64,000 nt of DNA from Blautia sp. An81 (GTDB lineage Bacteria; Bacillota; Clostridia; Lachnospirales; Lachnospiraceae): NCBI RefSeq assembly GCF_002161285.1, contig NZ_NFHH01000013.1, positions 1 to 64,000 on the forward strand, given 5' to 3'. This document shows, in pieces, positions 9,136 to 17,259 of the stretch (its first letter is position 1; each line of letters starts with the position of its first letter). A program made the translations under genes and the position numbers. The notes beneath the pieces were generated by a model. The model had not been told where the DNA came from. It saw only the letters and a list, made by a program, of their open reading frames with translations, and did no database searches.

Positions 9136-10785
9136 CTAATCTTCATCATCTTCTATATTTTCCACAGTGACATCCATATGGATATTCTGCCGGAGCATCT
9201 CATCTACAGAGATATCTGCCAGATTTCCTCCTCCGGCTCCCGGCTCGTCTTTTTTCAGGACCATCTTCACTTCCAGATCTTTCCCGATCTTTTTCTGTAT
9301 GGCCTGTTTCAGTACCTGCAGATTTTCCGGATTGTCAATACATGTCTGAGCCAGAAAATTCCGGAATTCCACATACAAAACCGGCGCCCCGGTATTTCCG
9401 TCATATTTGGGAGTGGATTCCAGGAGCATCTGCTGAAAAAGCCCTTTCGTCTCTCTGATAATAGAGTTCCAGTTTTTCTTTACATACTGCAGATCCTCCG
9501 GCGCTGCCTTAGCCGGCTTCTTTTCCGGGGGAATCTCTTCTCCTTTGAGCTCCTGACTAAGGTTTCCTGCCTCCTCATATCTTCTGTCTCTGCCTTCCCC
9601 TCCCCGGTTCTGCACTGAGGCAAAAAGTCCGGGGTCGCTGAGTTTTTCTTCCAGTACCCGGACCCTGTCGAAGAGAGAGTCCAGATTAGTCTCCATCACC
9701 GGCTGGCACAGCTTTATCAGAGCAATCTCCACCAGTACCCTTTTCTGGGAAGCATAGCGAAGTTCATTAGACAACTGGGAAAATACCCGGATATACCGCA
9801 TAAGGGTCTCCGTATCCACCATCTGGACTTCTTCTTTCATCCGTTCCAGATTTTCCCTGGATACATCTACTGCCTCTTCAGGATTATCTGAGGCAGAAAT
9901 AAGAAGCAGATTCCTGAGATACCAGATAAAATCCGTAACAAACTGTCCCAGCTCCCGTCCTTTTATGATCAGGTCCTCCAGTATTCCTATAGCCTGAGAA
10001 GTATGCTGGGCCAGAATTTCCCTCAGCAGTCTGCTGAACACCTCTGTATCCACAGCTCCCAGATTCTCCAGGACCTTTTCATAAGTCAGCTTCTCCCCCA
10101 GGTAAAAAGCGATGCACTGGTCCAAAAGAGACAGGGCATCACGCATGGAGCCGTCAGCTGCCTTGGCGATATAGCGGATTGCCTTTTCCTCTACATCGTT
10201 TCCTTCCTTCTCCATCAGCTCCATAAGCCGGTCTGCTATGGTTTCTACAGTAATACGCTTAAAGTCATATCTCTGACACCTGGAAAGAATGGTGATGGGA
10301 ATCTTGTGGGCCTCTGTAGTAGCCAAAATGAAGATTACATAAGAAGGAGGTTCCTCCAGTGTTTTCAGCAGGGCATTAAAAGCTCCTGTTGATAACATAT
10401 GAACCTCGTCTATGATGTATACTTTATAGCGTCCCTGGGCAGGGCGGTAAGCCACTTCTTCCCGGATTTCTCTGATATTATCCACACCGTTGTTAGAAGC
10501 AGCGTCGATTTCTATCACATTCATAGAAGTGCCTGCATTGATTGCCCGGCAGGCAGGGCATTCATTGCAGGGACTTCCGTCTACGGGATGTTCACAGTTC
10601 ACCGCTCTGGCCAGTATCTTTGCGATAGTGGTCTTTCCGGTTCCCCGTGTCCCGCAGAAAAGATAAGCATGACCGATTCTGTCAGCTTTGATCTGGTTCT
10701 TCAATGTTGTCACAATGTGTTCCTGTCCCTTAACATCTTCAAAGTTCTGAGGACGGAACTTTCGGTAAAGAGCAGTATAGCTCAT
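9136..10785 (-). CDS. dnaX: DNA polymerase III subunit gamma/tau
   Basis: A 549-residue clamp-loader ATPase. It shows the start [20 protein letters not shown], the Walker A motif [12 protein letters not shown] (about 45-56), a four-cysteine zinc site ([16 protein letters not shown], about 64-79), the Walker B-type DEVHM and the sensor [12 protein letters not shown]. The C-terminal part (about 380-549) is less conserved and corresponds to the tau region that contacts the polymerase. It leads dnaX-ybaB-recR. No frameshift slippery run was evaluated. Confidence 0.95.
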   Translation of the reverse strand: MSYTALYRKFRPQNFEDVKGQEHIVTTLKNQIKADRIGHAYLFCGTRGTGKTTIAKILARAVNCEHPVDGSPCNECPACRAINAGTSMNVIEIDAASNNGVDNIREIREEVAYRPAQGRYKVYIIDEVHMLSTGAFNALLKTLEEPPSYVIFILATTEAHKIPITILSRCQRYDFKRITVETIADRLMELMEKEGNDVEEKAIRYIAKAADGSMRDALSLLDQCIAFYLGEKLTYEKVLENLGAVDTEVFSRLLREILAQHTSQAIGILEDLIIKGRELGQFVTDFIWYLRNLLLISASDNPEEAVDVSRENLERMKEEVQMVDTETLMRYIRVFSQLSNELRYASQKRVLVEIALIKLCQPVMETNLDSLFDRVRVLEEKLSDPGLFASVQNRGGEGRDRRYEEAGNLSQELKGEEIPPEKKPAKAAPEDLQYVKKNWNSIIRETKGLFQQMLLESTPKYDGNTGAPVLYVEFRNFLAQTCIDNPENLQVLKQAIQKKIGKDLEVKMVLKKDEPGAGGGNLADISVDEMLRQNIHMDVTVENIEDDED

Positions 10786-10824
10786 GTAAATTCTCCTTTT
10801 TGCTGCCTGTGATTATGTAAAAGC

Positions 10825-11904
10825 TTAGTCACCAAAGCTGATGCCGATACGCTTTGCATCCTGTACAAGCTGCTCATCTGGAGAAACCATCTTTAACTTT
10901 CCGGCGCATTCTTCCAGAGGCACTTTCTTTACCTTGCCGTTGACAATTCCCACCATATATCCATACTGGTCATTAAGGATCAGCTTGGCTGCCTCAGAGC
11001 CCAGTCTGGTAGAAAGAACTCTGTCGTATGGGCAGGGGCTTCCGCCTCTCTGAGTATGTCCTGGAATGGTAATACGGATATCCAGATTTAATTTCTTCTG
11101 AAGCTCATCTTCCAGTTTATAGGCTACAGAGGGATATTTCTTTTTGTCTTCTTCCTGTTTTTTCTTCAGCTCTTTTTTGGAAAGCTTTGCATCTTCTTTG
11201 GAAACTGCTCCCTCTGCCACCGCCAGGATGGTAAAGCCTTTTCCGGCTTTATTTCTCTTATTGATGGCCTCTACAACTTTGTCGATGTCATAAGGGATTT
11301 CCGGAATCAGGATAATATCGGCTCCTCCTGCGATACCTGCGTGAAGAGTTACCCATCCCACTTTATGTCCCATGATCTCCACAATGAACACACGGCTGTG
11401 GGATGCCGCCGTTGTGTGAATACAGTCGATAACATCTGTAGCAATGTTTACAGCACTCTGGAACCCGAAAGTCATATCTGTGCCCCAGATATCGTTGTCA
11501 ATGGTCTTTGGCAGATGGATAATATTCAATCCTTCTTCTCTCAGCAGATTGGCTGTTTTCTGCGTTCCGTTTCCTCCCAGGATGACCAGACAGTCCAGAC
11601 GCAGCTTATGATAAGTCTGTTTCATAGCCTCTACTTTGTCAAGGCCTCTCTCATCAGGAACCCGCATAAGCTTAAAAGGCTGGCGGGAAGTTCCCAGAAT
11701 AGTGCCGCCCCTGGTGAGTATCCCTGAAAAGTCCTTAGATGACAGCATTCTGTAGTTGCCATAGATCAGGCCCTTATAGCCATCGTCAAAACCATAAACT
11801 TCCAGTTCTTCCAGATTGGTGCTGAGACCCTTTACAACGCCTCGCATGGTGGCATTTAATGCCTGGCAGTCACCGCCGCTTGTAAGCAAACCGATTCTTT
11901 TCAT
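10825..11904 (-). CDS. 6-phosphofructokinase (PfkA superfamily, Gly/Lys subtype)
   Basis: About 359 residues, PfkA fold. It has LLTSGGDCQALNATMRG near the N-terminus, the catalytic TIDND motif (about 134-138) and the substrate region EIMGHKVGWVTLHAG. Two positions decide the phosphoryl donor in this family. The glycine after GGN (GGNGTQ, about 110-115) points to ATP, while the lysine in LPKTIDND (about 133) is the state also seen in pyrophosphate enzymes and some eukaryotic ATP enzymes. The usual GGDG aspartate is Asn here. The start at 11904 gives the family N-terminus MKRIGLLTSGG; a GTG nine bases earlier is possible. I infer ATP use, not certain. Confidence 0.85.
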   Translation of the reverse strand: MKRIGLLTSGGDCQALNATMRGVVKGLSTNLEELEVYGFDDGYKGLIYGNYRMLSSKDFSGILTRGGTILGTSRQPFKLMRVPDERGLDKVEAMKQTYHKLRLDCLVILGGNGTQKTANLLREEGLNIIHLPKTIDNDIWGTDMTFGFQSAVNIATDVIDCIHTTAASHSRVFIVEIMGHKVGWVTLHAGIAGGADIILIPEIPYDIDKVVEAINKRNKAGKGFTILAVAEGAVSKEDAKLSKKELKKKQEEDKKKYPSVAYKLEDELQKKLNLDIRITIPGHTQRGGSPCPYDRVLSTRLGSEAAKLILNDQYGYMVGIVNGKVKKVPLEECAGKLKMVSPDEQLVQDAKRIGISFGD

Positions 11905-12030
11905 TTTTTCCACATCCCATCTTTATTAGTATCTGCACAGCGGATAAAACTATACTTTATCCCCTCAGCTAAACCTATTATATTATATTTTCCCAGGGGG
12001 CTCAACAAAAAAATTTTGCTGAATGTTATG

Positions 12031-12059
12031 TTGACAAGCCATTTAAAAACCGCTATACT
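12031..12059 (+). promoter_or_regulatory. Promoter of the SRP RNA gene
   Basis: A consensus TTGACA (12031-12036), a 17-nt spacer and TATACT (12054-12059) place initiation about 7 nt downstream, at the first bases of the predicted RNA. Confidence 0.85.
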
Positions 12060-12065
12060 GTAAAC

Positions 12066-12330
12066 ACCGTGCAGCCGGGGAGATAGCGGTGCCCTGTACC
12101 TGCAATCCGCTACAGCAGGGGTGATGCCAAACCGAGGGGTTTCTTTCTGTGGAGCTGCCCTCTATAAGTGGCGTTGACGTTTGGGTCTTACGCAACAGGA
12201 ATCTGTGAACCGTGTCAGGGCAGGAATGCAGCAGCACTAAGCAGAACCTTCTGTGTGCCGTGAGGGTGCCTGGGCCGAGTTAACTGTAGAGGTAACGTCC
12301 ATGGGAGAGTCTCGAAGGGCGGTGCACGGT
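12066..12330 (+). ncRNA. ffs: Signal recognition particle RNA, large bacterial type
   Basis: About 265 nt. The ends ACCGTGCA (12066-12073) and TGCACGGT (12323-12330) pair. Internal landmarks of the large Firmicute SRP RNA (Alu domain plus S domain) are GCCGGGGAG near the 5' end, CCTGTACCTGCAATCCGCT, GGTGATG, and the conserved S-domain loop around GTCAGGGCAGGAATGCAGCA (about 12215-12234), which binds Ffh. It is flanked by a strong promoter and a terminator. It targets nascent membrane and secretory proteins to the translocon. Confidence 0.9.
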
Positions 12331-12344
12331 AAAAAAAGACGAAT

Positions 12345-12388
12345 AACCTGTTTTTTACTGCATAGTATAGTAAAAAACAGGTTTTTTA
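12345..12388 (+). terminator. Terminator of the SRP RNA
   Basis: AACCTGTTTTTTACT (12345-12359) pairs with AGTAAAAAACAGGTT (12369-12383), followed by TTTTT. It ends 3 nt before the ATG of the DedA gene, which leaves that gene without a Shine-Dalgarno sequence. Confidence 0.85.
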
Positions 12389-12391
12389 TTT

Positions 12392-13018
12392 ATGGAAAAA
12401 TGGATACTGGAGATTATGAACAATTATGGATACCTGGGCATGGCCCTTTTAATTCTGGCAGAAAATCTTTTTCCTCCTATCCCTTCAGAAGTCATTCTTA
12501 CTTTCGGAGGATTTATGACTACATATACCAAAATGGCCATACCTGGAGCCGTTCTCTCTGCCACTGCCGGAAGTGTAGGCGGGGCAATTATCCTCTACCA
12601 GGCAGGCCGTCTTTTATCTCCCGAAAGGCTGGATGCCTTTCTTTCCGGCCAGGCCGGAAGAATACTGCATCTAAAAAAATCTGACCTTCAAAAAGCCGCA
12701 GACTGGTTTGACAGCAAAGGGAATTATACCGTATTCCTCTGCCGCTTTATCCCTATTGTCCGCAGTCTGATCTCTGTTCCGGCTGGAATGGCGGGCATGG
12801 CTTTTGGAAGGTTTCTCTGGATGACTTTACTGGGCAGCTTTCTCTGGAATGTAGTTCTGATCTGTGCAGGAGCCGCCGCCGGCTCTTCCTGGCAGAAAGC
12901 AGTAGAATATTTCGGCAGTTATACCCAGGCCGCCAAAATTGTCCTGGGCGTATCCTGTCTCATCCTGCTTCTTCTCCTCATCAGAAAATACATATCCTCC
13001 CACTCATCCAAGTCATAA
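12392..13018 (+). CDS. DedA family membrane protein
   Basis: A 208-residue DedA/VTT-domain integral membrane protein. It has the family start MEKWILEIMNNYGYLGMALL, the re-entrant loop motif ENLFPPIPSEVIL (about 25-37), and FLCRFIPIVRSLISVPAGMA (about 112-131) with the conserved arginines. DedA proteins act in lipid (undecaprenyl phosphate or phospholipid) transport and envelope homeostasis. The start is set by homology because no ribosome site precedes it; the SRP RNA terminator occupies that space. Its last 6 bases overlap the convergent homocysteine methyltransferase gene. Confidence 0.9.
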   Translation: MEKWILEIMNNYGYLGMALLILAENLFPPIPSEVILTFGGFMTTYTKMAIPGAVLSATAGSVGGAIILYQAGRLLSPERLDAFLSGQAGRILHLKKSDLQKAADWFDSKGNYTVFLCRFIPIVRSLISVPAGMAGMAFGRFLWMTLLGSFLWNVVLICAGAAAGSSWQKAVEYFGSYTQAAKIVLGVSCLILLLLLIRKYISSHSSKS

Positions 13019-13867
13019 AAGCTCTTTAAGTTTCCTAATATACTCCGGAGTGGTTCCGCAGCATCCTCCTACAATATCTGCCCCTGCTTCCACCAGTTTT
13101 TTCATGTGAAGGGAAAAATCCCCTGCATTCATAGAATATACCGGGCAGCCCTGGGCGTCGATTATCGGCATTCCTGCGTTTGGTTTTATGATCAAAGGAA
13201 TATCTATGGCCTTTCTCAGGTTCTCTGCCACTGCCAGAAGCTGATCCGGCCCTGTGGAACAGTTGATTCCCACAGCATCTGCACCCATATCTGCCAGCGC
13301 TCTGGCTGCATCATATATATTTCCCCCAAAAAACAGACTGCCGTCTGACTCTACTGTAAGGGTGCACATTACCGGCAGGTCGCACAGGGATGCTGCCGCG
13401 TCCAGCACAGCCATGGGTTCTGTCTCTCCCAGCATGGTCTCTGCTACCAGCAGGTCTGCGCCTGCTGCCAGCTGGGCTTCTATCTGCTCTTTATAAGCCT
13501 CCAGCAATTCTTCATAGGAAACTTCCTGCTGCCCTGTTGTGGTAAGGTCTCCTGCTACCAGACAATCTGTCCCCACTGCTTTCCTGGAAATTTCTATCAG
13601 TCTGGTATTCAGCTCTTTCACTTTATCCTGGAGTCCATGATTTGTCAGGCTGATCCTGTTGGCAGAAAATGTAGGCGCATAGACAATCTGGGAGCCAGCC
13701 TCTTTATAAGCCCTCTGCAGCTCTGAAAGAGGCTCTGGATTCTCGCATATCCACTGTTCTGTACACACACCTCTGGGCATACCGGCTCTCATCAGATTGG
13801 AGCCTGTAGCTCCGTCCAGCAACACAGTTCCCTTATTTACCAGTTCCTGAAATTCCTGTTTTGTCAT
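13013..13867 (-). CDS. Homocysteine S-methyltransferase family protein
   Basis: A 284-residue protein that folds like the N-terminal module of MetH and betaine/S-methylmethionine methyltransferases. It has the start region LLDGATGSNLMRAGMP (about 16-31), the first zinc Cys in GINCSTGPDQ (about 211-220), and the Cys pair in VGGCCGTTPEY (about 268-278). It would methylate homocysteine to methionine with an external donor. It lacks the folate, cobalamin and reactivation domains of full MetH, which is common in Clostridia where those parts are separate proteins. I chose the start at 13867, with AGAGAGGAA upstream; a 310-residue frame adds an unlikely basic extension. It directly follows tadA. Confidence 0.85.
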   Translation of the reverse strand: MTKQEFQELVNKGTVLLDGATGSNLMRAGMPRGVCTEQWICENPEPLSELQRAYKEAGSQIVYAPTFSANRISLTNHGLQDKVKELNTRLIEISRKAVGTDCLVAGDLTTTGQQEVSYEELLEAYKEQIEAQLAAGADLLVAETMLGETEPMAVLDAAASLCDLPVMCTLTVESDGSLFFGGNIYDAARALADMGADAVGINCSTGPDQLLAVAENLRKAIDIPLIIKPNAGMPIIDAQGCPVYSMNAGDFSLHMKKLVEAGADIVGGCCGTTPEYIRKLKELL

Positions 13868-13869
13868 TT

Positions 13870-14358
13870 CTATTCCTCTCTTTCCTTCTGCTTTTTTCTC
13901 TTCTCTCTCAGTTCCCGGAAAAAGCCGGAAAGCATTCCACCGCACTCTTCCTCAAGAACCCCTCTGGTCACCTGGACTTTATGATTAAACCCTTCCATTT
14001 CAAGCAGGTTCAGCACAGAGCCTGCGCAGCCTGCTTTTGGATTCATAGCAGCAATGACTACCCGGTCTATCCTTGCCTGGACAATGGCACCTGCGCACAT
14101 CTGACAAGGCTCCAGAGTTACATACAAAGTACAGCCTTCCAGCCTCCAGTCCCCCAGCTTTCTGCTGGCCTTTCGGATAGCATTTAGTTCTGCATGAGAA
14201 AGAGTATTTTTGTCCGTGTTTCTGCGGTTATATCCTCTGGCAATGATCTTATCTTCATAGACAATCACGCAGCCTATAGGAACCTCTCCAAGAGCATAGG
14301 CCTTCATAGCCTGTTTTTTTGCCTCTTTCATATACTTTTCATCTGCTGTCAGTGCCAC
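13870..14358 (-). CDS. tadA: tRNA-specific adenosine deaminase TadA
   Basis: A 162-residue member of the cytidine/deoxycytidylate deaminase superfamily. The catalytic HAE (LSHAELNAI, about 54-62) and zinc site PCQMCAGAI (about 83-91) are intact. TadA converts A34 to inosine in tRNA-Arg(ACG). It starts with GTG at 14358, with AGGAGG 9 nt upstream. The stop is 2 nt before the start of the methyltransferase gene, so the two are probably coupled. Confidence 0.92.
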   Translation of the reverse strand: MALTADEKYMKEAKKQAMKAYALGEVPIGCVIVYEDKIIARGYNRRNTDKNTLSHAELNAIRKASRKLGDWRLEGCTLYVTLEPCQMCAGAIVQARIDRVVIAAMNPKAGCAGSVLNLLEMEGFNHKVQVTRGVLEEECGGMLSGFFRELREKRKKQKEREE

Positions 14359-14383
14359 TTGTCTCTGCCTCCTGCTCTTATTA

Positions 14384-14434
14384 TTTTATTCCCGCGGACA
14401 ATGAGCCAGGCGGACATGCAGGCATGTCCATTTG
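14384..14434. repeat. Dispersed 51-bp palindromic repeat, copy A
   Basis: It contains GGACATGC-AG-GCATGTCC (14412-14429), an 8-bp inverted repeat. The whole 51-bp block matches the reverse complement of 47704-47754 at about 43 of 51 positions, with most differences in the palindrome centre. Both copies are intergenic. It lies just upstream of tadA and downstream of nothing recognisable. Confidence 0.7.
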
Positions 14435-14546
14435 GCGGCTGCCGCGAGGGTCTTTGACTCATTGTAAAGGATTCCCATGGGCAAGTCAACCGCCTCAGCA
14501 CTGCAAAGCAGTAAAATAACCCAGCGACGAAAACTTCTCCACAAAA

Positions 14547-14580
14547 TTAAAAAGTCCCCGGGGAACGAATCCCTGAGGAC
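14547..14580 (-). terminator. Strong minus-strand terminator left of the accessory island
   Basis: On the minus strand GTCCTCAGGGA (14570-14580) pairs with TCCCCGGGGAC (14554-14564) with one mismatch and one wobble, followed by a T-run. No minus-strand gene precedes it now. It lies just outside the left inverted repeat and would stop transcripts leaving the island leftward. Confidence 0.75.
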
Positions 14581-14594
14581 AGTTTTCTGTGTTG

Positions 14595-14614
14595 TGACGT
14601 CGTCTATGGATATC
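14595..14614 (+). repeat. Left 20-bp inverted repeat of the accessory island
   Basis: TGACGTCGTCTATGGATATC is present here, and its exact reverse complement is at 22841-22860. The match extends outward imperfectly (TTGTGACG versus TTATGACG). The pair bounds 8.2 kb containing both recombinase genes. The area 14435-14740 otherwise holds no recognisable gene. Confidence 0.8.
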
Positions 14615-14740
14615 ACTAACGCCACTTACTAAAGTATATCATATTATGACATATTTGCGCTAATTTTCATTGTGGGTGATACGGACGACAAATTTTGCAC
14701 CATTTATATAATTGTGACCATCTTACTTAATCACTACCTT

Positions 14741-14923
14741 CTGCGCGGCGGCTACCTCGACTATAGCTCGCTCTACGCTGCAGGATCAGGCGGTGATTAT
14801 TGGTCATCTACTCCGTATTCGTCAAGCTACGCTTATTACTTGAGTCTCTATTCGGGCGGCGTCAGCGCCAGCAATGGGTACCGCTACAGCGGTTACTCTG
14901 TCCGTCGCATGGCTGCTGGGTAG
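14741..14923 (+). pseudogene. C-terminal fragment resembling a DGR variable region (FISUMP/C-type-lectin-like)
   Basis: The open frame (from 14672) ends in about 60 residues with GGYLDYSS, GSGGDYWSSTPYSSSYAYY and GYSVRRMAAG. This is the C-terminal end of FISUMP/DUF1566-type C-type-lectin-like proteins, which serve as target proteins of diversity-generating retroelements. The codons are rich in Tyr, Ser, Gly and Asp of the form NNC/NNT (TAC, AGC, GAC, GGC, CGC), as expected if template AAC/AAT codons had been mutated at adenines. No N-terminal part of such a protein and no reverse transcriptase, Avd or template repeat is present in this window. It is therefore a fragment, an orphan cassette or a remote target. 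Family placement is by eye. Confidence 0.6.
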
Positions 14924-14969
14924 TTGTTGGTGGCTAGGCAGTAGTGATAAATAGACATACTGTCATGCT

Positions 14970-14996
14970 GACGCACCTACGGGTGCGTCCTTTTTT
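14970..14996 (+). terminator. 8-bp stem, 4-nt loop hairpin downstream of the variable-region-like fragment
   Basis: GACGCACC-TACG-GGTGCGTC (14970-14989) is followed by C and six T. It can act as an intrinsic terminator. A GC-rich stem of this size with a 4-nt loop just past the variable region is also a known element of retroelement targets. Positions 14997-15280 are AT-rich and show no gene. Confidence 0.75.
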
Positions 14997-15280
14997 ATGA
15001 AGTTGGAGAAAATATCCAACAGATCCAGACTCAAAATCTTCCATTCTGTCTTATATCTAGTAGGGAGAAAAATATCCCCAACCCATTATTCGAGCATTAA
15101 AATAAAATATTTTCAAGTTTATTCCATCCCACTCGCCTGCAAAATGCCAGATTTTTCACCCCTGTTATTTTTTGCGCTTAAGCGTCCGATCGCCCCAAAT
15201 GTAGCCCAAAAAAGCCCTTGCCATATCTGTAAAATGTGCTTTAATCAGGGCAGGTTAATCACAGAAAGGAATGTGTACAT

Positions 15281-15547
15281 ATGGTACAAAATAGCAATAT
15301 CAGCATAAGCAGCGGAGCTGCCAGGTTTATAAATGCACCCATCGGCAGAAAGAAAAGAGCGGTAAGTAGCAAGAAGCCTATGACCGACCGCCTGACGTAT
15401 CGGGAAGAGAACAAAGCCAAGAAGCGTCCGCAAACTGCGCCGACCGTAAGTTTTTTGGGAAACGGCTCTCTCCCTGTTTCCAGGGAATCCACCCCTAACC
15501 AGTGCGCCGGGACGGCTTTAAGGGGCGGTCTTTTCCGGACGCCCTAA
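15281..15547 (+). CDS. Small basic hypothetical protein
   Basis: An 88-residue frame with a basic middle (IGRKKRAVSSKKPM ... YREENKAKKRPQ) and no recognised domain. AGAAAGGA lies about 10 nt before the ATG. It precedes the HTH/zinc-finger gene by 23 nt on the same strand and could be the first gene of the recombinase operon. The reverse strand also has an open frame here, so coding status is uncertain. Confidence 0.4.
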   Translation: MVQNSNISISSGAARFINAPIGRKKRAVSSKKPMTDRLTYREENKAKKRPQTAPTVSFLGNGSLPVSRESTPNQCAGTALRGGLFRTP

Positions 15548-15570
15548 TAAAAGAAAGGAGCACCATAAAT

Positions 15571-15879
15571 ATGAGGAGAACCATGACAGAACAACAGTTA
15601 GAACAGATCGCCGCATTGCGGAAAGAAAATTACCCTTACAGCTTTATCGGCCGGGAGTTAGGACTATCCCCCAATACCGTAAAATCCATCTGCCAGCGCA
15701 AAGGGTTTGCGGCCAGTGGGGCGCGGAAGACTAAGGCGGAAAAGCAGAACGCCCCGCTCTGCCGCTATTGCCATAAACCATTGCCGGAAACAAAGCGGCG
15801 GGGAGCGCTGTTCTGCTCAGACTATTGCCGCACCAAATGGTACCGGGAAAACCGGAAAGTTACGGAGATCAGGACTTGA
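15571..15879 (+). CDS. HTH and zinc-finger protein of the recombinase module
   Basis: 102 residues. The N-terminal helix-turn-helix resembles sigma-70 region 4 or a resolvase tail (EQIAALRKENYPYSFIGREL, then GLSPNTVKSICQRKG, about 12-46). A C-terminal Cys cluster, CRYCHKPLPET...FCSDYCR (about 67-91), is likely a zinc finger. AAAGGAG precedes the ATG by about 10 nt; an ATG four codons later is an alternative. Proteins of this kind are often annotated as sigma-70-like and sit just before tandem serine recombinases in Clostridia. It may be a DNA-binding directionality or regulatory partner; that is inference. Confidence 0.7.
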   Translation: MRRTMTEQQLEQIAALRKENYPYSFIGRELGLSPNTVKSICQRKGFAASGARKTKAEKQNAPLCRYCHKPLPETKRRGALFCSDYCRTKWYRENRKVTEIRT

Positions 15880-15925
15880 CTTCTCCAGGCAAGAGAGTGA
15901 TGAATGGTGGCAGGAGGTAAAGATT

Positions 15926-17257
15926 ATGCGTATTGAAGAAATACCGGCTAGTCCGAAGAAGCCTAAGGTCACCCGCGTGGCAGCCTATGCCCGGGTTTCT
16001 TCCGATAAGGATGCCGCTTTCCACTCACTGGAAGCCCAGACGGAATACTACCAGAATTATATTGCGGCACGCCCGGACTGGGAGCTGGTTGCCATCTACT
16101 CAGATAACGGGATTTCCGGCACGACCATCCACCGCCCGGAGTTCCAACGCATGCTACAGGACTGCCGGGAGGGTAAGATTGATCTTATCATCACCAAATC
16201 GGTGACCCGCTTTGCCCGGAATACCATCATCCTGCTGGAGACAATCCGGGAGCTCAAGAAGATAGGGGTTGAATGCTACTTCGAGAAAGAGGACATGCAT
16301 AGCATCAGTCCAGATGGAGAACTGCTTTTAACACTTCTTGCAATGTACGCCGAGGAGGAAGCCCGGTCAGCCAGTGAGAACCAGAAGTGGCGGATCCAGA
16401 AACTATACGATCAGGGTAAACCTGCCGGAGGCCACACTTTTGGCTATCGTTTGATGGGTGAGAGGTTTGAGGTCGTGCCGGAAGAAGCGGAGATTGTCAA
16501 AGAGATTTTTCGGCTCTACCTTTCCGGCATGGGTTACAGCAAAATCGCCAGAACACTAATTGAGCAGCACATCCCAGCCTACTTTGGTGGCACCTGGTCT
16601 GTCGCATCTGTCAGAAATATTTTGCTTAACGAAAAATATGCCGGTGACCTGTTGCTGCAAAAGACCTTCAGTGAGGATTTCCGCACCAAAAAGAAACGGA
16701 TAAACACGGGAGAGCTCCGCAAAGTCTATGTCAAAAACAGCCATGAAGCAATTATCGACAGGCAGACGTTCGAGGCTGTCCAGCAAGAAATTGCCCGCCG
16801 TAGCGCCCGTCAAAGAGAGATTATGGCGCACAGAAATCCCAACCACGACAATAGTCAAAAGCTATTCTCTGGCCTGATTGTGTGCGGCTGCTGCGGCGCT
16901 GCTTACGTCAGAAAATACACCAACATCAAGAATAGTGACCGGCCAATCTGGATCTGCGGCCAATATACCAAATACGGAAAATCCGTCTGCCACTCGCAAC
17001 AAATACCAGAAACCATACTGATCGAGAAAGTCAAAGAAGTCTTAGGACTACCAGAGATAAACCAAACCATCGTGCAGGAGCATATTTCCCACATCATGGT
17101 TCCAGAACACAATCACCTGATCTTCGAGCTAAAAAACGGCTCCTCGGTAGATGTATTCTGGAAACATCAGTCCCGCAGGCTGAGCTGGACGGATGAGATG
17201 CGCGAGGCAGCACGGCAAAAAGCATTAATGCGATACAGGAAGGAGGAAAAACTATAA
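15926..17257 (+). CDS. Large serine recombinase, first of a tandem pair
   Basis: A 443-residue serine recombinase. The N-terminal catalytic domain has the nucleophile Ser at about residue 25 (VAAYARVSSDKDA), followed by LEAQTEYYQNYI and ITKSVTRFARNT. The central Recombinase domain includes FGYRL and SVASVRNILLNEKYAGDLLLQ. A zinc ribbon follows (CGCCGAAYV ... ICGQ ... SVCHS, about 345-385). The start at 15926 has AGGAGG 7-8 nt upstream; an open extension to 15707 overlaps the previous gene in another frame. Large serine recombinases integrate, excise or invert DNA at short att sites. The catalytic residues look intact. Confidence 0.9.
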   Translation: MRIEEIPASPKKPKVTRVAAYARVSSDKDAAFHSLEAQTEYYQNYIAARPDWELVAIYSDNGISGTTIHRPEFQRMLQDCREGKIDLIITKSVTRFARNTIILLETIRELKKIGVECYFEKEDMHSISPDGELLLTLLAMYAEEEARSASENQKWRIQKLYDQGKPAGGHTFGYRLMGERFEVVPEEAEIVKEIFRLYLSGMGYSKIARTLIEQHIPAYFGGTWSVASVRNILLNEKYAGDLLLQKTFSEDFRTKKKRINTGELRKVYVKNSHEAIIDRQTFEAVQQEIARRSARQREIMAHRNPNHDNSQKLFSGLIVCGCCGAAYVRKYTNIKNSDRPIWICGQYTKYGKSVCHSQQIPETILIEKVKEVLGLPEINQTIVQEHISHIMVPEHNHLIFELKNGSSVDVFWKHQSRRLSWTDEMREAARQKALMRYRKEEKL

Positions 17258-17259
17258 AT

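Noticed and set aside
14386-14625. A 79-residue minus-strand frame spanning the left inverted repeat
   Set aside because: It runs through a terminator and a palindromic repeat and lacks a ribosome site.
14672-14740. The first 23 codons of the variable-region frame as the true N-terminus of a small protein
   Set aside because: They lack a ribosome site and resemblance to the family; they look like non-coding DNA fused to the fragment.
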